Shown: positions 47,212 to 59,171 of the stretch, piece after piece
How the letters are laid out: each line of letters starts with the position of its first letter
How positions within the stretch are numbered: position 1 is the first letter of the stretch
Source: Aphidius gifuensis
Lineage: Eukaryota; Arthropoda; Insecta; Hymenoptera; Braconidae
DNA: 64,000 bases
Direction of reading: 5' to 3'
NCBI RefSeq assembly: GCF_014905175.1
Contig: NC_057791.1
Span: 12,032,177-12,096,176, forward strand
Notes under the pieces: model-generated
The model's database searches: none
Seen by the model: the letters and a program-made list of their open reading frames with translations, nothing else
What the model was told of the DNA's origin: nothing
Position numbers and translations under genes: made by a program

Positions 47212-47839
47212 CAGTCCAATTCACAGGGCAAATTTTATACAATTTAGGGCTTTTTTTTGCCGATGATGGCGCTTGTAAAATTTTTTTTATATAGATTTCA
47301 GATACAAAAGCTCTACAAGCGCCGCCAATGGAGGAAAAAAGCCCTAAATTGTAATGCCCTGTGAATTGGACTGCTGCACCCGTATTCACGGGGCAAAATT
47401 GTTCTCATTAAAGCTTTTTTTTCCGCTGATGGCGCTGGACAAAATTTTTTTTATATAGATTTCACATAGAAAAGCTTCACAAACGCCACCATCGGAAAAA
47501 AACGCCCTAATGAGAACATCCTCTGAATACGGCAGTCCAATTCACAGGGCATTACAATTTAGGGCTTTTTTCCTCCACTGGCGGCGCTTGTAGAGCTTTT
47601 GTATGTGAAATCTATGTAAAAAAAAGTTTACAAGCGCCATCACCGGCAAAAAAAGCCCTAAATTGTAAAAAATTTGCCCTGTGAATTGGACTGCGGCAGC
47701 AGAGGATGTTTTCATTAGGGCTTTTTTTTTCCGATGGCGGCGCTTGTGAACTTTTTATATAGATTTTACATAGAAAACCTTCACAAGCGCCGCCATCGGA
47801 AAAAAAAGCCCTAATGAGAACATCCTCTGAATACGGGTG
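47212..47839. mobile_element. Cluster of four CWG-target MITEs
   Basis: The copies are 47212-47373 (CAGTCC type, CTG both sides), 47377-47532 (CACCCG type, lacking its last bases), 47533-47693 (CAGTCC type, CGG both sides, inserted into the CGG of the previous copy) and 47700-47839 (CACCCG type lacking its first 10 bases, yet flanked by CAG at 47697-47699 and 47840-47842). Long frames here are read through the inverted repeats and are not genes. Confidence 0.8.
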
Positions 47840-47858
47840 CAGAAATATAATAAAACTG

Positions 47859-48301
47859 CACCCGTATTCACGGGGCAAAATTGTTCTCTTAGGGCTTTTT
47901 TTTCCGCTGATGGCGCTTGACAAAATTTTTTTTATATAGATTTCATATAGAAAAGCTTCACAAGCGCCACCATCGGAAAAAAAACGCCCTAATGAGAACA
48001 TCCTCTGAATACGGGTGCTGCACCCGTATAGATTTTGTATGTGAAATCTATATAAAAAAAATTTTAAAAGCGCTATCAACGCCAGAAAAAGCCCTAAATT
48101 GTAAAAAATTTGCCCTGTGAATTGGACTGCGGGTGCAGCAGTCCAATTCACGGGGCAAATTTTTTACAATTTAGGGCTTTTTTTTGCCGCTGATGGCGCT
48201 TGTAAAAATTTTTTTTATATAGATTTTACATACAAAAGCTTCACAAGCGCTGTGAGTGGTGAAAAAAAGCCCTAAATTGTAATGCCCTGTGAATTGGACT
48301 G
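47859..48301. mobile_element. Three CWG-target MITEs inserted in one CTG of the 299-bp element
   Basis: The copies are 47859-48017 (CACCCG type), 48021-48135 (internally deleted hybrid with both a GAATTGGACTG and a CGGGTG end) and 48139-48301 (CAGTCC type). CTG or CAG separates each. To the left, the sequence AAATATAATAAAACTG, and to the right, CTGGAAGGTGAACTCC, belong to a second copy of the element at 46899-47197. The whole cluster therefore sits in a single CTG of that element. Confidence 0.8.
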
Positions 48302-48679
48302 CTGGAAGGTGAACTCCTATGCTTAGCCAATGCACGGAGTGTCGCTAGAGATAGCAATATATTGGATGGCTTTCCCTCTCACTCACGCATGCGCACATTA
48401 AATCTTGTACAGTCAACGTCACTGGCATTTATGTACCCAATTGTCAATACTGCATGGCCGCATGGAACGCACCCTCTATCTACATTTAAATCAAATAGTA
48501 AATAAAGTAATACAGAGTACAGACCTTGGTTTGAGCGGTATTTAACAATTTTTTTAAGTAACAAGAACAACGCTTGTCCCTAGTCTAACGTTGTGTTATA
48601 TTTTTAATTATTTTCTCTACTTCGTAACTCATGATTTTTACTGTAATTTCAATCACGTAATAATTCACAATTGGTTGAA

Positions 48680-50212
48680 ATGGACAATGATTTTTATTCG
48701 TCCTTGTATACATGGTGAGACAATAATATCCAAATTATTCTATACCGTAACAGCTCTATTACTGTTTTAATGTCACTTTCAGGTTTGATAAATGTGGTAT
48801 AATATCGGACGTCCGAACCCACCTGCGACATAGTTTATTTCAAGTTTTAAAGACCAAAGACATGACCTTCGATAAAACCAAAGTCTTTTCCCCTTCAGCT
48901 AATCAATATTTTTATGATCTATTGATTGCCGATTATTTGTGGAATCATGATTATGACTATACACTCTCTGTGTTTGCAAGTGAGGTTCCAATACTTGTTA
49001 ATCATAATCATAAGCCCATCATTTCTTATAAGAAGAATACTCAAAAAACTTCTGCAAAAAGAAAATTACAAAGTGACTATATTTGTTACACACTAGAAGC
49101 ATTGGGAATACAACCAAATGAAACTGTTGGTAAATCAATCATTACTGATTATGCGAACAATGACGTTTCATTACTCCTATCAATTCTCAAGTATCATTCG
49201 CAATCCAATCAACCCGATACTGCAGTCGTCTCAAAAAAAGTACCATGTGATTGCGAAAAAAAAAATAGCACGTCAATTGACTTATCGAAAAAAAATGTTA
49301 TGGTTGATGAAATGATGGAAAAACTTCTTATACAAAAAAACGTATTCGATAAGCAATTAACAAAGAAGAAAAGTCAGTTAAAGAATTATTCTTGTACCGT
49401 TGGTCAGCAAATGGTGGCTATTAATGATAAATTGTCTAAAATGCAAGTAAGAAATATCAATTGATATTTTAAAATAATTGTGAAAATCAGATGTTATTAG
49501 CTTGAATAAGATTATTCTATAAAACTTTTTCTTTTCAGATTTTAATAGATGAAGTGAATTTAAAAAAAAAGAAATTTTATCAAGATAAACAAAAAGAAGA
49601 ACAGAGAATTCATGTCAAACAACTCGAATTATCTATGAAAGAGAGTACACTGTATCAAGAAGCGAAAAAGTATGTTTTCTAAAGACTATGATAGTTAATT
49701 ATTATTTACACTAAATTAAACTTATTTACAGATTAGAGATCAAGTGGAATAATTATACGAAACTTGAAACAAATTTGAAAGAACTGAAAGATGAACTAAA
49801 AAGAGTAAAGAAAAAAGATCAACTAGAAAATTCTTCACACATAAAAACAATAGAAACTTCCATTCAAACTGATGAATGCTTTTTTAATAATGAAAACATA
49901 AATTATTCAAGTTACAAAGAGACACTAGAGTTACAAATGCTTATAAAAGAACAACAATTGCGTATTGAAAAATTGACTTTAAAAGCAGTAAGCTTGTCTG
50001 AAAAAATTGAAACCCATTTCTCACAAAACACGGCAAATGTAATATTTAGTCCAATAACACATACAGAATGTTTATCTAAAAATATATACGAAAACAGCTC
50101 GACTGATGACATTATTCAGGATGCAAAAAAAAGACTTAAACGACTCAAGGAAGAAACTTTTAAAGCCGATCAAGGTTATTTTAATTCTATCGTTTCTTTA
50201 CCATTATTATAA
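48680..50212 (+). CDS. OFD1: OFD1-like LisH/coiled-coil centriolar protein, 4 exons, 436 aa
   Basis: Exons are 48680-48714, 48783-49446, 49539-49669 and 49732-50212, all GT-AG with the frame intact (1311 nt). The short first exon gives MDNDFYSSLYTW; the second continues FDKCGIISDVRTHLRHSLF. This matches the N-terminus of OFD1 (FKDRGILDTLKTQLRNQL in human). A LisH-like motif follows at about residues 51-80 (NQYFYDLLIADYLWNHDYDY, then TLSVF), a dimerisation fold. From about residue 185 the protein is lysine/glutamate-rich coiled coil. OFD1 acts at centrioles and basal bodies in cilium assembly. At 436 aa it is less than half the vertebrate length and lacks the long C-terminal coiled coils. The frame starting at 48862 alone would miss the conserved N-terminus. 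It is convergent with THOC2. Confidence 0.8.
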
Positions 50213-50682
50213 AGAATGTGTATATACCTGCTCACATAAAAACACTGCATTTATTTAGAGATCAATTTTTCAGTGTTGTCAGTGTTTGTTGAATTTTTAG
50301 ATATTTGGAAAAAAAAGGCACTAATATCATAATTTGTACTAAAAAAAAAACAAAAAGTTACGAGCATCTTGCGATGTTAACAGTATTATAGCTATCTCGT
50401 ATTTGAATAGTCATACTATACTAAATAATTAAAAAACATTATCTTCTAAAAATATCGTTTTTTTTTTTGTTTTTTGTCACTATTATAACACTTTTTATTT
50501 TAGTAGTTTTTTTTTCAATTACAGTGAAAATTTATGGATTATAAAATGTATATAGTTATAATTCTTGGATTACTTTACATCATCTTCGTTTTGGATCTGA
50601 ACTCCGTCTAGTGTTTTTGAGTTAAGGAATTAAACATATTGCAATATTAACCATGTCTATTATTTGATTCTGAAAAATTAAA

Positions 50683-50762
50683 TTAATAAAAAGGATATTG
50701 TTTATCACGCCCTTCACGCTCATGAATGCGCTGTTCTTTATTGTATGGTGATTTTTCCTGAG

Positions 50763-50793
<31 letters not shown>

Positions 50794-50822
50794 ACATACA
50801 GTATACATCTTTTTTTTACACA

Positions 50823-50863
<41 letters not shown>

Positions 50864-53800
50864 AATACTAATATTAAAATACTATTATTATTATTATTAA
50901 TACTAACCTTACTGTAGTGATGTTTTTCACGGTGTTCTGGTATATCTCCATTTTGATGAGTACTTTTAGCTGAAAATTCAAATTATATAAGCTTTTAATA
51001 TTTGATGATATTTAATGATAGAGTATAATATGTCATAAACAAAGCCACCAACTTTTATCATCGTCTTTTCTTCGTTTTTGCTCAGCGGCAATAACAGCAT
51101 CTTCAGCACGATCCTGCAATAATTGGTTTAAATTTTGAACAGCTTAATCAAAGATAATGTCAAAATTAATACTTACTCTTTTACGACCGAGTTTTTTTTC
51201 TCGACGCAATTCTTTCTGCTCATCTCGCGATTTAGCTTTTCCAGAACGGTCTTTTTTCTCACTACCAGCTTCTAGACGTTTAGTTTCTTTCAAAGTGGTT
51301 TCTAGCTTTCTTCTCTTAGGTTCTGACAAATGAGAAAAATGTAATGTAATATATGTTGTTATTTCTTCGAAAGACGAAATTTATATAATATATTATTACG
51401 AAGAAAAAAAAAACAAGGAGTCACCTCTCTCAAGAGTATCTGGAGGTGGACCGGAGCTCACGCTGCTATTAGAAACACTAGACAAATCTCGATCTAAATT
51501 ATCAATTCCGCTGTAGTAATGTTCTTCCTGTGAAAGTTTAGAGAAGTTGTTAAGTAGTCGAGTAATAATAATTAATAACTTATAAGCGGATTAACAATTA
51601 AATTTACTTTTAAATATTTGCGGTCTTTTTTGTCTACTATTTCATCATCTCTTATTTCTTCTTTTTTCGAATATTTTTCTTGAGCTTCCAGATCTTCTTT
51701 GGTTGCTTCTTTTTTTTTATTTTTTTCAATTGAATCATGTTGAATTTGATTAAAAGCTGGTCGTTTCTCGCGTTGTTCTTTGCCATCTTTATCAGTGCGT
51801 GCTTCAGAACCATTACTGGTCTCTTTGATGGAAACACCATTAGTAATTTTATCATTAGACTCAGTGCTGCATGTGTCTTGGGCTTTTATGGTTGTTTCAC
51901 CGACGTGATGAAAATCTGTTTCATGAATCATTTGTGATGATCTTGCTTTCAACTGGCCACTGTAAGACGTTGCGAGTACATGAAGATCTTGTCTATTTCC
52001 ACGTTCTTGTTCACGTACTTTTTCAACTTTACGCTCAAGTATTTGCGATAATTTCAAAAGCACTGGAAAATGGGGAAGTATCTTAATCAAAATAATTAGA
52101 GAGTTTCTTATTTGAACATAGTCTTTTGAGTCCAAGCATACGACAATAGCTTTTGTAATTTTATAGTGCCATTTATGACAAACATGACGGTAATTTTCAA
52201 ATCCTACCATGTCATTAGCTTCTGAGAATTGATTACTCACACGGAACTTTGTAACAAATCCTGGATAATTACTGCATTCTTTGTCAAATATGGCTTTCTC
52301 TGAATGCCATCTCATGACTGTTTCAAGCATGGCACATAAAAAACGACCATATCGATTTGCTTCATTTTCAGTACAAGATGTTACTGAATAAGTGATATCA
52401 CAGAATAGTCGATCATAGCAAAGTAATGTTGAAAAATTGGCTGTTTTCAAGGAATGAATTGTGTGAACAAACTTAGCACAATACATTGCATCAACAGTTG
52501 TAAATGTGCATCTAGGAAATAAACATAATTGAAGAAACTGTGTGATGGTTTCATTTTTTGCAGACTTGGCACTTCTCGATAAAAACCAAGAATCTTTTTC
52601 TTGCTTCAAATAAGCAAATACTTTTTCAACATGTTCTTCTTGTTTTCTTTTTTCATCTTGAAGTTTTTCAATAAGCGTTGTGCAACGTTCTTGCTCTTTC
52701 TTACCTTTGCTGACATTCATGTCTTTGGAATCAACAGTTTGATCAACGAGCTGCTTAAGTTTGTTGATTTCACGTTGATAACTATCAGCAGGAACAAATA
52801 AATCATAAATTGAAAGAGACCAAAATGTCACGAGAAATTGAGGTGAAATGTCCTCCCAAACTTTAAGTGGATGAAGTGGCCGAACTGACTCAGCAACGGG
52901 TGCCATAACTGATTGCGCTGCTTCAACCCATTTGGCTTGCTTCATGGTAATAGACATTTTTTTGTAATTTGAATCAGCTTTACGAAGGGAATCATACTTT
53001 ATGTTGATTGCATGAGCGAACATCTGTCGTGCTAAAAAAAAAGCTACATCTGAGTGAATGTGATTATCTCGCAACATACTGTGTATTGAAGGTAAGCGCT
53101 GAACATATTCGTCTACAGTCATTGTTGACGCAAGAAATGTACCAAATTGCACCAGAGTATCTTGACATTGATCGTATAACTTTCCAACAAGTTTTAAATG
53201 TGATTTATCAGTTTCTCGATAAACAACGCAGTGTTTTTGTTGTGCCATCAAAAGACAAAGTGCTACAGCTAAATCATTTTCTGAAAGTGCATCTTTTAAG
53301 CGCTGTGATGGTTTTTTTGTATTTCGAACTTGAGTAAAATATCCAGCTTCGTTTTTCAGCAAATCTCCACCAGCCATCGCATCCAATTGCTCGGAGGTCA
53401 TTTCTTCAGCAGCCTCAATTCCCGCCATTTTTTGTACAATTTCTTTAAGAATCAGTAAGTCTAGGCTTTTTTGTGCTTTCAACTGATTAGCGACGTACTG
53501 CAATAAACCAGTTAGCTCAATGTTATACTTTTTGTATATAGCACCACAAAAAGATGCAAGAGACTGAAGCCAAAGAGAGATGCTGTTACCGTCATGCTTT
53601 AATCTGTCACGATCAGCACCCGCAAGCGTCTCAACAAGACAATAGCCAAGAACATCGTAAGAAATATTAGTAAGATATTTCAAGGAATCAACAACAGGAC
53701 CAATGAGATTGTCGTAGAGCTGAATTTGTATCAGTACATAATCAAACAGAACACCAGGTGACGAATGTGTCAACTTACCAATAGTACGCCCAACCGGTTT

Positions 53801-56181
53801 TATTGTTTCTTTGCTGACTCTTTTCATAATTGACTTTATTTTCTTTTGGGCATCTGCACGCTTACGTAAAAGTGCTGGATGCTGCATCGGCGTATCATTT
53901 TTCCATCTGGCATACAAGCAATATCGGTTCTCATATGGATAACACTTGAGAATGTTCCACATTTCTTCAGCAACGCAGCAGTTACAGTCCATAAATGACA
54001 ATGATGGAAGCAAAGCAACATCAAGAATCGTGAGAATATCGTTCCAGAGACAGTTGCTTCTATCGATAGACTTGATTACAGCTTGACATAGTCTCATTAC
54101 TTTGTACATGAGGATAGGATCGTTATGTAGATTTGGACCAAGAATGATGAGCATTGGTACGAGCTGGTTATGAATATCAATAAATGATTGCATCGGCTTA
54201 ACTGCCAATGAGTTCTTGTAAACGGGCTCAATTGTACGACCTGGTAGCTTGGGTGATATAGTGCAGTGCTTCCGATAAACTATATCGATCATTGACTGTA
54301 TCATGTTGCAAAAAGCAAGAGCAATTGGCTTTTTGTCAGTCAAACAAAAATCAGGAAGTCGTTTAAATAATCTTTGAACAATTTCCCAAGCACCAACTTT
54401 TAAGAGAGCCTCGCAAAGACCAAATTTTTGGTTTGTCGAATACTTGTCTTGGATGTTATCAGGCTCTTCTAGTATTTCTTCTTTATCCCTGGTAGAAATA
54501 ATACTCATTTTTTTGACGTAATCTTTTGCCTGACGCATTTGTAGCTCATGATCTTTTATAATTATTTTGTCATCTGGAACCAACCACGGCAAAATATCAT
54601 CCAGTTCAATTAGACGATGTTGAAGCATCATTGCTGTTACTGTTTGCAACGAAATTGGTGTTGCATTGACTGCTGCACGATATTTAAAACCAAGTACCTC
54701 GCATAGTACTTGTGGATTGCTCATGTAAGAGCGTATAAGAGGAATAAACAAATCATCATTTTGAGGCTTGTTTTCGAAAGTTTCGAGAAGAATATCAAGT
54801 ACTCGATTTGGATCTAGATTGAAGTATCCTAAAAATTCCATATTATTAATAATGTTTTTAATCTGTTTATTTGAAGGAAGATTTTAATTCTTACCAATCA
54901 AACTTTTAATAACTTCCAAAGTACTGAAAACTTCATCAGTTGATCTCTCTTGATTTAGCTCAACTATTAGCTTAGAATATCCTTCACTTTCTTCTCTAAA
55001 TAGATTAAATTTACGCTGTTTATAGCTGTAAGAGAAAAAAGAAATAAAAATTTAAAAAACAAACAAAAAATATGAATATGGATTCAAAAAAAATACGTAC
55101 TAAAGTTTTGTCTTGACTCGGATGAATTTTGTATGAAAGTTTCGATCTTTTAGGGTGCCAACATCTTGTAGGGTATCAATTTCCAGTCTTTCCATGAGGA
55201 TCCTGTCTGTTAAAAACTGCAATACAAGTTTATAAGATATTCTTTTCAAACAGTTTCAGATTAAAACAAATACCTTTTCGCATTCTTTTACAATATAATT
55301 GAAGTTATTTCTTATATCATTAGTATGACCTTCAGCATCAATCAAAGTGAACAGGTCAACTATGGCTGAGGGCATTGCGCTGTTAATGATCTGAAAAAAT
55401 TTTAAAAGTAAATTGGCCCTGATAGATGAAGGCAAGGCACACTGATGAATCTAAAAACTAACCGCCAACTCAGCCAGAATAGATACAACATTGTCCTTTT
55501 TTACGTTTCCTTGAATCCCATGGGTAATTAATTCGTACAATCCTCGCTTCCATACTGAAAGAGGAAGAGAAATATCAATACATGAAAAAAAATCAGCTTT
55601 GAAAAACTATTCTGTCGGTTTTAGAAAGCTGCTGTTTGTACACACTTCGTTATTTTAGAGTGAATTTAAAGTTGTTGTTATATAGTTTGGGTATGTTTTA
55701 GCTTTATTGTGTTGGGCCAGCTTGGATCCACTCTAATCACACTTTAAATTCACTCTAAAATGACGAAAACGTGTACAAATAGCTATATTCTCAGTTTTAA
55801 TGAATTTTCGTAAACGATAATGACAATATAAAATAATACAGTTCTGCGTAATGTTTATGAAGAAAAAAAATTTAAAGTACCTGTCGTGTTTCCTTCCTTG
55901 AATTTCTGGTTGATAAGTTTGAGGCTGCAAACAGTTGTTAATCGACAATTAACTCTGGGGTAGAGCGACAAGCGCGGTATATTAAAGATGCAACCATCAA
56001 ATTATTATTTATTAATATATTTCTATTTTTTCACACAGTGAAGAGATGAATGAATTCAAATAACAATTATCATGGTCCCCGTCGTTTATAAATCTGGGTC
56101 CTAGAGCACTTACAAATCATTTTTTCCGTGTTTATCCAATGCCTTCCATAGATCAGTATTCCACACTTTATTACCCGTCAT
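50683..56181 (-). CDS. THOC2: THO complex subunit 2 (THOC2), 12 exons, 1411 aa
   Basis: Minus-strand exons: 56181-56114, 55924-55881, 55554-55463, 55390-55274, 55216-55101, 55025-54895, 54828-51608, 51527-51425, 51322-51177, 51113-51053, 50969-50908, 50757-50683 (4236 nt, GT-AG, frame kept). The start is MTGNKVWNTDLW. THOC2 is the scaffold of the nuclear THO/TREX complex, which couples transcription, splicing and mRNA export. Hallmarks from N to C: YYKQRKFNLFREESEGY, IGYFNLDPNRVLD, LFDYVLIQIQLYDNLI, GPVVDSLKYLT, LLILKEIVQKMAGIE, NTKKPSQRLKDAL, DISPQF.VTFWSL and LLCYDR.FCDI, then a charged K/E-rich tail. An ATG at 54841 lies in intron sequence: the true acceptor (TTTTTAG) precedes GATAC at 54828. 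The 51053 donor (GTTGGT) is weak, so the last three exons are less certain. A possible AATAAA signal lies at 50499-50494. Confidence 0.95.
50762..50890. repeat. Poly-A and ATT microsatellite in a THOC2 intron
   Basis: A run of about 30 A (50762-50790) and (TTA)n/(ATT)n from about 50825 to 50900 fill the intron between the last two THOC2 coding exons. These simple repeats are expected to vary between individuals and have no visible coding role. Confidence 0.85.
55632..55790. repeat. Hairpin MITE in THOC2 intron 2
   Basis: TTGTACACACTTCGTTATTT and TAGAGTGAATTTAAAGT are mirrored about 90 bp later by ACTTTAAATTCACTCTA and AAATGACGAAAACGTGTACAA. The arms are about 40 bp. It lies in the longer-than-usual intron between the second and third coding exons and does not disturb the splice sites. 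Confidence 0.7.
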
Positions 56182-56381
56182 AATAGAGTTTGTGAGAAGG
56201 TACTTATTGAAAATTAATTTATTTTTATTTATACATATAAAAACTTAAACCAATGATATATGATTAAAAAAAGCGCATCAACACATCGTCAGGTTAGACA
56301 ACGATTCCTCCATTTGCTTCGTTGTGTTGGACAGTGCAGGACAGTGGTGTTGCTACTTGCTAGTGATGTGAAAGAGGCCGG

Positions 56382-56542
56382 CACCCGTATTCAGAGGATG
56401 TTCTCATTAGGGCGTTTTTTTTCCGATGGTGGCGTTTGTGAAGCTTTTCTATGTGAAATCTATATAAAAAAAATTTTGTCAAGCGCCATCAGCGGAAAAA
56501 AAAAGCCCTAATGAGAACAATTTTGCCCCGTGAATACGGGTG
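56382..56542. mobile_element. CACCCG MITE upstream of THOC2, target duplication CGG
   Basis: It starts CACCCGTATTCAGAGGATGT and ends GCCCCGTGAATACGGGTG, flanked by CGG at 56379-56381 and 56543-56545. The two sub-terminal arms differ (AGAGGATGTTCTCATTAGGG against AGGGC..ATGAGAACAATTTT), an asymmetry shared with 47859-48017 and 58644-58803, so it is a distinct subfamily. It lies about 200 bp before the THOC2 start codon. Confidence 0.85.
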
Positions 56543-56554
56543 CGGTATTTCTTA

Positions 56555-56903
56555 GGTGTGTTCGTTCACTTTTCACACCGAGCGTACGCACGGAGCGTTA
56601 TGCAAGGAAGCGCTAGAGTCGTGCGGTCATTTAATGAATCTTTTGTTTTTTGCAACTAAAATTTACCGACGCATTCGTTATTTTCAGTCATTGTGTTTAT
56701 TTTGTTAATTTTTTCTAAGACGCAAGAACAAATTACCAATTATTGATGAATAAAGAGAACGAAAGAGCTAGAAAAAACAAATAACAATAAATAAATAGTA
56801 AATTTTAGTTACTAAAGTTTCTTCAAATGACCGCACGACTCTAGCGCGCTTCCTTGCATACGCTCCGTGCGTACGCTCGATGTGAATAGTGAACGAACAC
56901 ACC
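56555..56903. mobile_element. 349-bp foldback GGTGTGTTCGTTCAC
   Basis: GGTGTGTTCGTTCACTTTTC, ACACCGAGCGTACGCACGGAG and CAAGGAAGCGCTAGAGTCGTG are mirrored at 56835-56903. A partial third arm occurs at 58915-59010. The GC-rich arms contrast with an AT-rich loop. It lies in the region 5' of THOC2. No gene is present. Confidence 0.75.
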
Positions 56904-56942
56904 GCTTATTAATTTTTTTTTGCGGTACTGTGCGCAGTGTTG

Positions 56943-57287
56943 GGGTGCGTTCCGTGGCTATCCAGTCCGTACGAACTTCAAAATGGCGACGAAAAAAATG
57001 AAAATCCTAATAATGTTAAAAGTTACTATGATACATCACTATAGTCAGAGAGAAGGCCAGAGATTTATAAAAATTTAAAATATTAAGTATTACTATTTTT
57101 TTTAGGTTTAAGTTGGCAAAGTTTCTATTTAGTTATTTCAAATCTGTCAAATAAATTGGCTAATGTCAAATTTGATCAGATTGTTTTTAAATAAAAAAAA
57201 TCAGATCTACCACAACAAATGATCAAAAGATTTCCAAACTCCGCCATTTTGAAGTTCGTACGGACTGGATAGCCACGGAACGCACCC
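56943..57287. mobile_element. 345-bp foldback GGGTGCGTTCCGTGGCTATC
   Basis: GGGTGCGTTCCGTGGCTATC and CAGTCCGTACGAACTTCAAA with ATGGCG at the left are mirrored by CGCCATTTTGAAGTTCGTAC and GGACTGGATAGCCACGGAAC at 57242-57287. The arms are about 55 bp and nearly perfect. A dispersed AGTGTTGGG/TTGGGTAGGTATGATAC phrase flanks it on both sides. Confidence 0.75.
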
Positions 57288-57306
57288 TTGGGTAGGTATG
57301 ATACAC

Positions 57307-58624
57307 TAGCTGTGTTCGATGGTCGTCTCGGCTCAGTTCCGTCTCACTTACGGCTCACTTATGGCGCTAGCGACGTACGGTTGTTTGAAGAACTACAAAG
57401 GCACAAAATCTCAATACAGGTGCCTATCTATATCATCACTGTATCAATGCCCCAATAAATATTGTTGATTGACATGGTAGAAATATACAGGTATGTCCAT
57501 TCCTCGGACGAAAATAAATTCTACTGCGCAAAACTCTAAGTAGCCATCTTGTCTACATGTGTGTAAATCTGTGTGCCCGTCATATTATTATTATTAGCCA
57601 TCTTGTTTGTATGTGTGTAAATTTGTGTGCCCGTCATACTATTATTATTATACTGTTATTAATTAATGCAGAACATGTTTAAAATTTACATTAACCATAA
57701 TTGAAAACTTTAAAAATATTGTTTAATAATTATACATATTTAGTTAACAAACTAGAAGTATGGATGAAAAAAACAATATAAATATTGCACTGAATGCAAT
57801 ACAATGTTTGGTACATACTTGTACGTACATTTGACTTAGAGTTTTGAATGAGAAAATTATAGAAGATAAAAAAAAAAGAAATAAGAAAAAAAAGTTAAAA
57901 AAAATATGTAACAAAGTTAAATATGAATTTTATTCTTTATTTTTTATAGAATTAATCATTTGTTTATGTGTCTTTATTATTTCAATTTTTTATTGAGACC
58001 ATCTTTGATATGTACTTCAAATTATGATTCAAATAAAATCGCGCTAATTTAGCCAATATGGCGACGTAGGGGCCGCACTTCTTATTGGCTTAATAAAACG
58101 TATGCGCATGGACCTACCTGTATATTTCTACCATGATTGATTGACGAAATGACGATTGTTGTTGTTGTTCGTTGTCGTTTCAAAATTTATTGTTATTTAT
58201 TAAAACTTTAATTTTGTAATAACAAAATGAGTTCATAATATTATTTTGATTGTTTTCATCTATTTCCTATGTATGAAAGATAAAAAATTATTGTTCAATA
58301 GCACAGATAATAATTCCATCTCCAAAATTTGTATTTTCATTTTTATTTCTTTCATTCACTATTTGCTCTCACCTGAATTATATTTTCTATATTCATTTTG
58401 ATTATATATTTATCAACTCATTGTAATAGATTATTATGATGACACTGTTTGCATAAAGTAAATAAACAATATTTATTGAAGCATTGATACAGTGATGATA
58501 TAGATAAGCACCTGTATTGAGATTTTGTGCCTTTGTAGTTCTTCAAACAACCGTACGTCGCTAGCGCCATGAGTGAGCCGTAAGTGAGACGGAACTGAGC
58601 CGAGACGACCATCGAACACAGCTA
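57307..58624. mobile_element. 1.3-kb foldback TAGCTGTGTTCGATGG enclosing a CATGGTAGAAAT element
   Basis: The outer arms of about 160 bp (57307-57470 and 58450-58624) are near-perfect inverses, starting TAGCTGTGTTCGATGGTCGT and containing GCGCTAGCGACGTACGG. Inside the loop, 57473-58135 has its own inverted ends, CATGGTAGAAATATACAGGT and ACCTGTATATTTCTACCATG, resembling the CCCTGGTAGAAAT family. The flanks of the inner element share TTGATTGA, offset by one base. Confidence 0.75.
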
Positions 58625-58643
58625 CTGAAATATAATAAAACTG

Positions 58644-58803
58644 CACCCGTATTCAGAGGATGTTCTCATTAGGGCGTTTTTTTTCCGATGGCGGCGTTTG
58701 TGAAGCCTTTCTATATGAAATCTATATAAAAAAAATTTTGTCAAGCGCCATCAGCGGAAAAAAAAGCCCTAATGAGAACAATTTTGCCCCGTGAATACGG
58801 GTG
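58644..58803. mobile_element. CACCCG MITE inserted in a partial copy of the 299-bp element
   Basis: It is the same asymmetric subfamily as 56382-56542, flanked by CTG (58641-58643) and CAG (58804-58806). To the left is CTGAAATATAATAAAACTG, and to the right GGAAGCCGAGCTTCG... and CGGTACAGTCACGTCAACTA. These are pieces of the element at 46899-47197 in reverse order, so this is a third interrupted copy. Confidence 0.8.
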
Positions 58804-59171
58804 CAGGAAGCCGAGCTTCGTGTCGCCGAGAGAGAAACTCAATGGTTGGCCTGTTGTCCTTGTCGGTACAGTCACGTCAACTATAATTGGTTGAGACTAC
58901 TGAAATATTCTAGGTGTGTTCGTTCACTTTTCACACCGAGCGTATGCACGGAGCGTATGCAAGGAAGCGCTAGCGTTTTGCGGTCATTTGAAGAAACTTT
59001 AGCAACTAAAATTTACTATTTATTTATTGCTATTCGTTTTTTCCAGTTCTTTCGCTCTCTTTCATTATTATTAATTTAATAATTAATGATAGTGCTGTAT
59101 GATACACCGGTATCATACCTACCCAACACTGACGGGTGCCGGCAAGGTCCCTAGAATGACTCCCAATATAC

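Noticed and set aside
47612..48151. 179-codon minus-strand frame
   Set aside because: It reads through several inverted MITE copies; the repeated peptide blocks follow MITE boundaries.
53008..53337. 109-codon plus-strand frame
   Set aside because: It is antisense to the conserved THOC2 exon and is a shadow of it.
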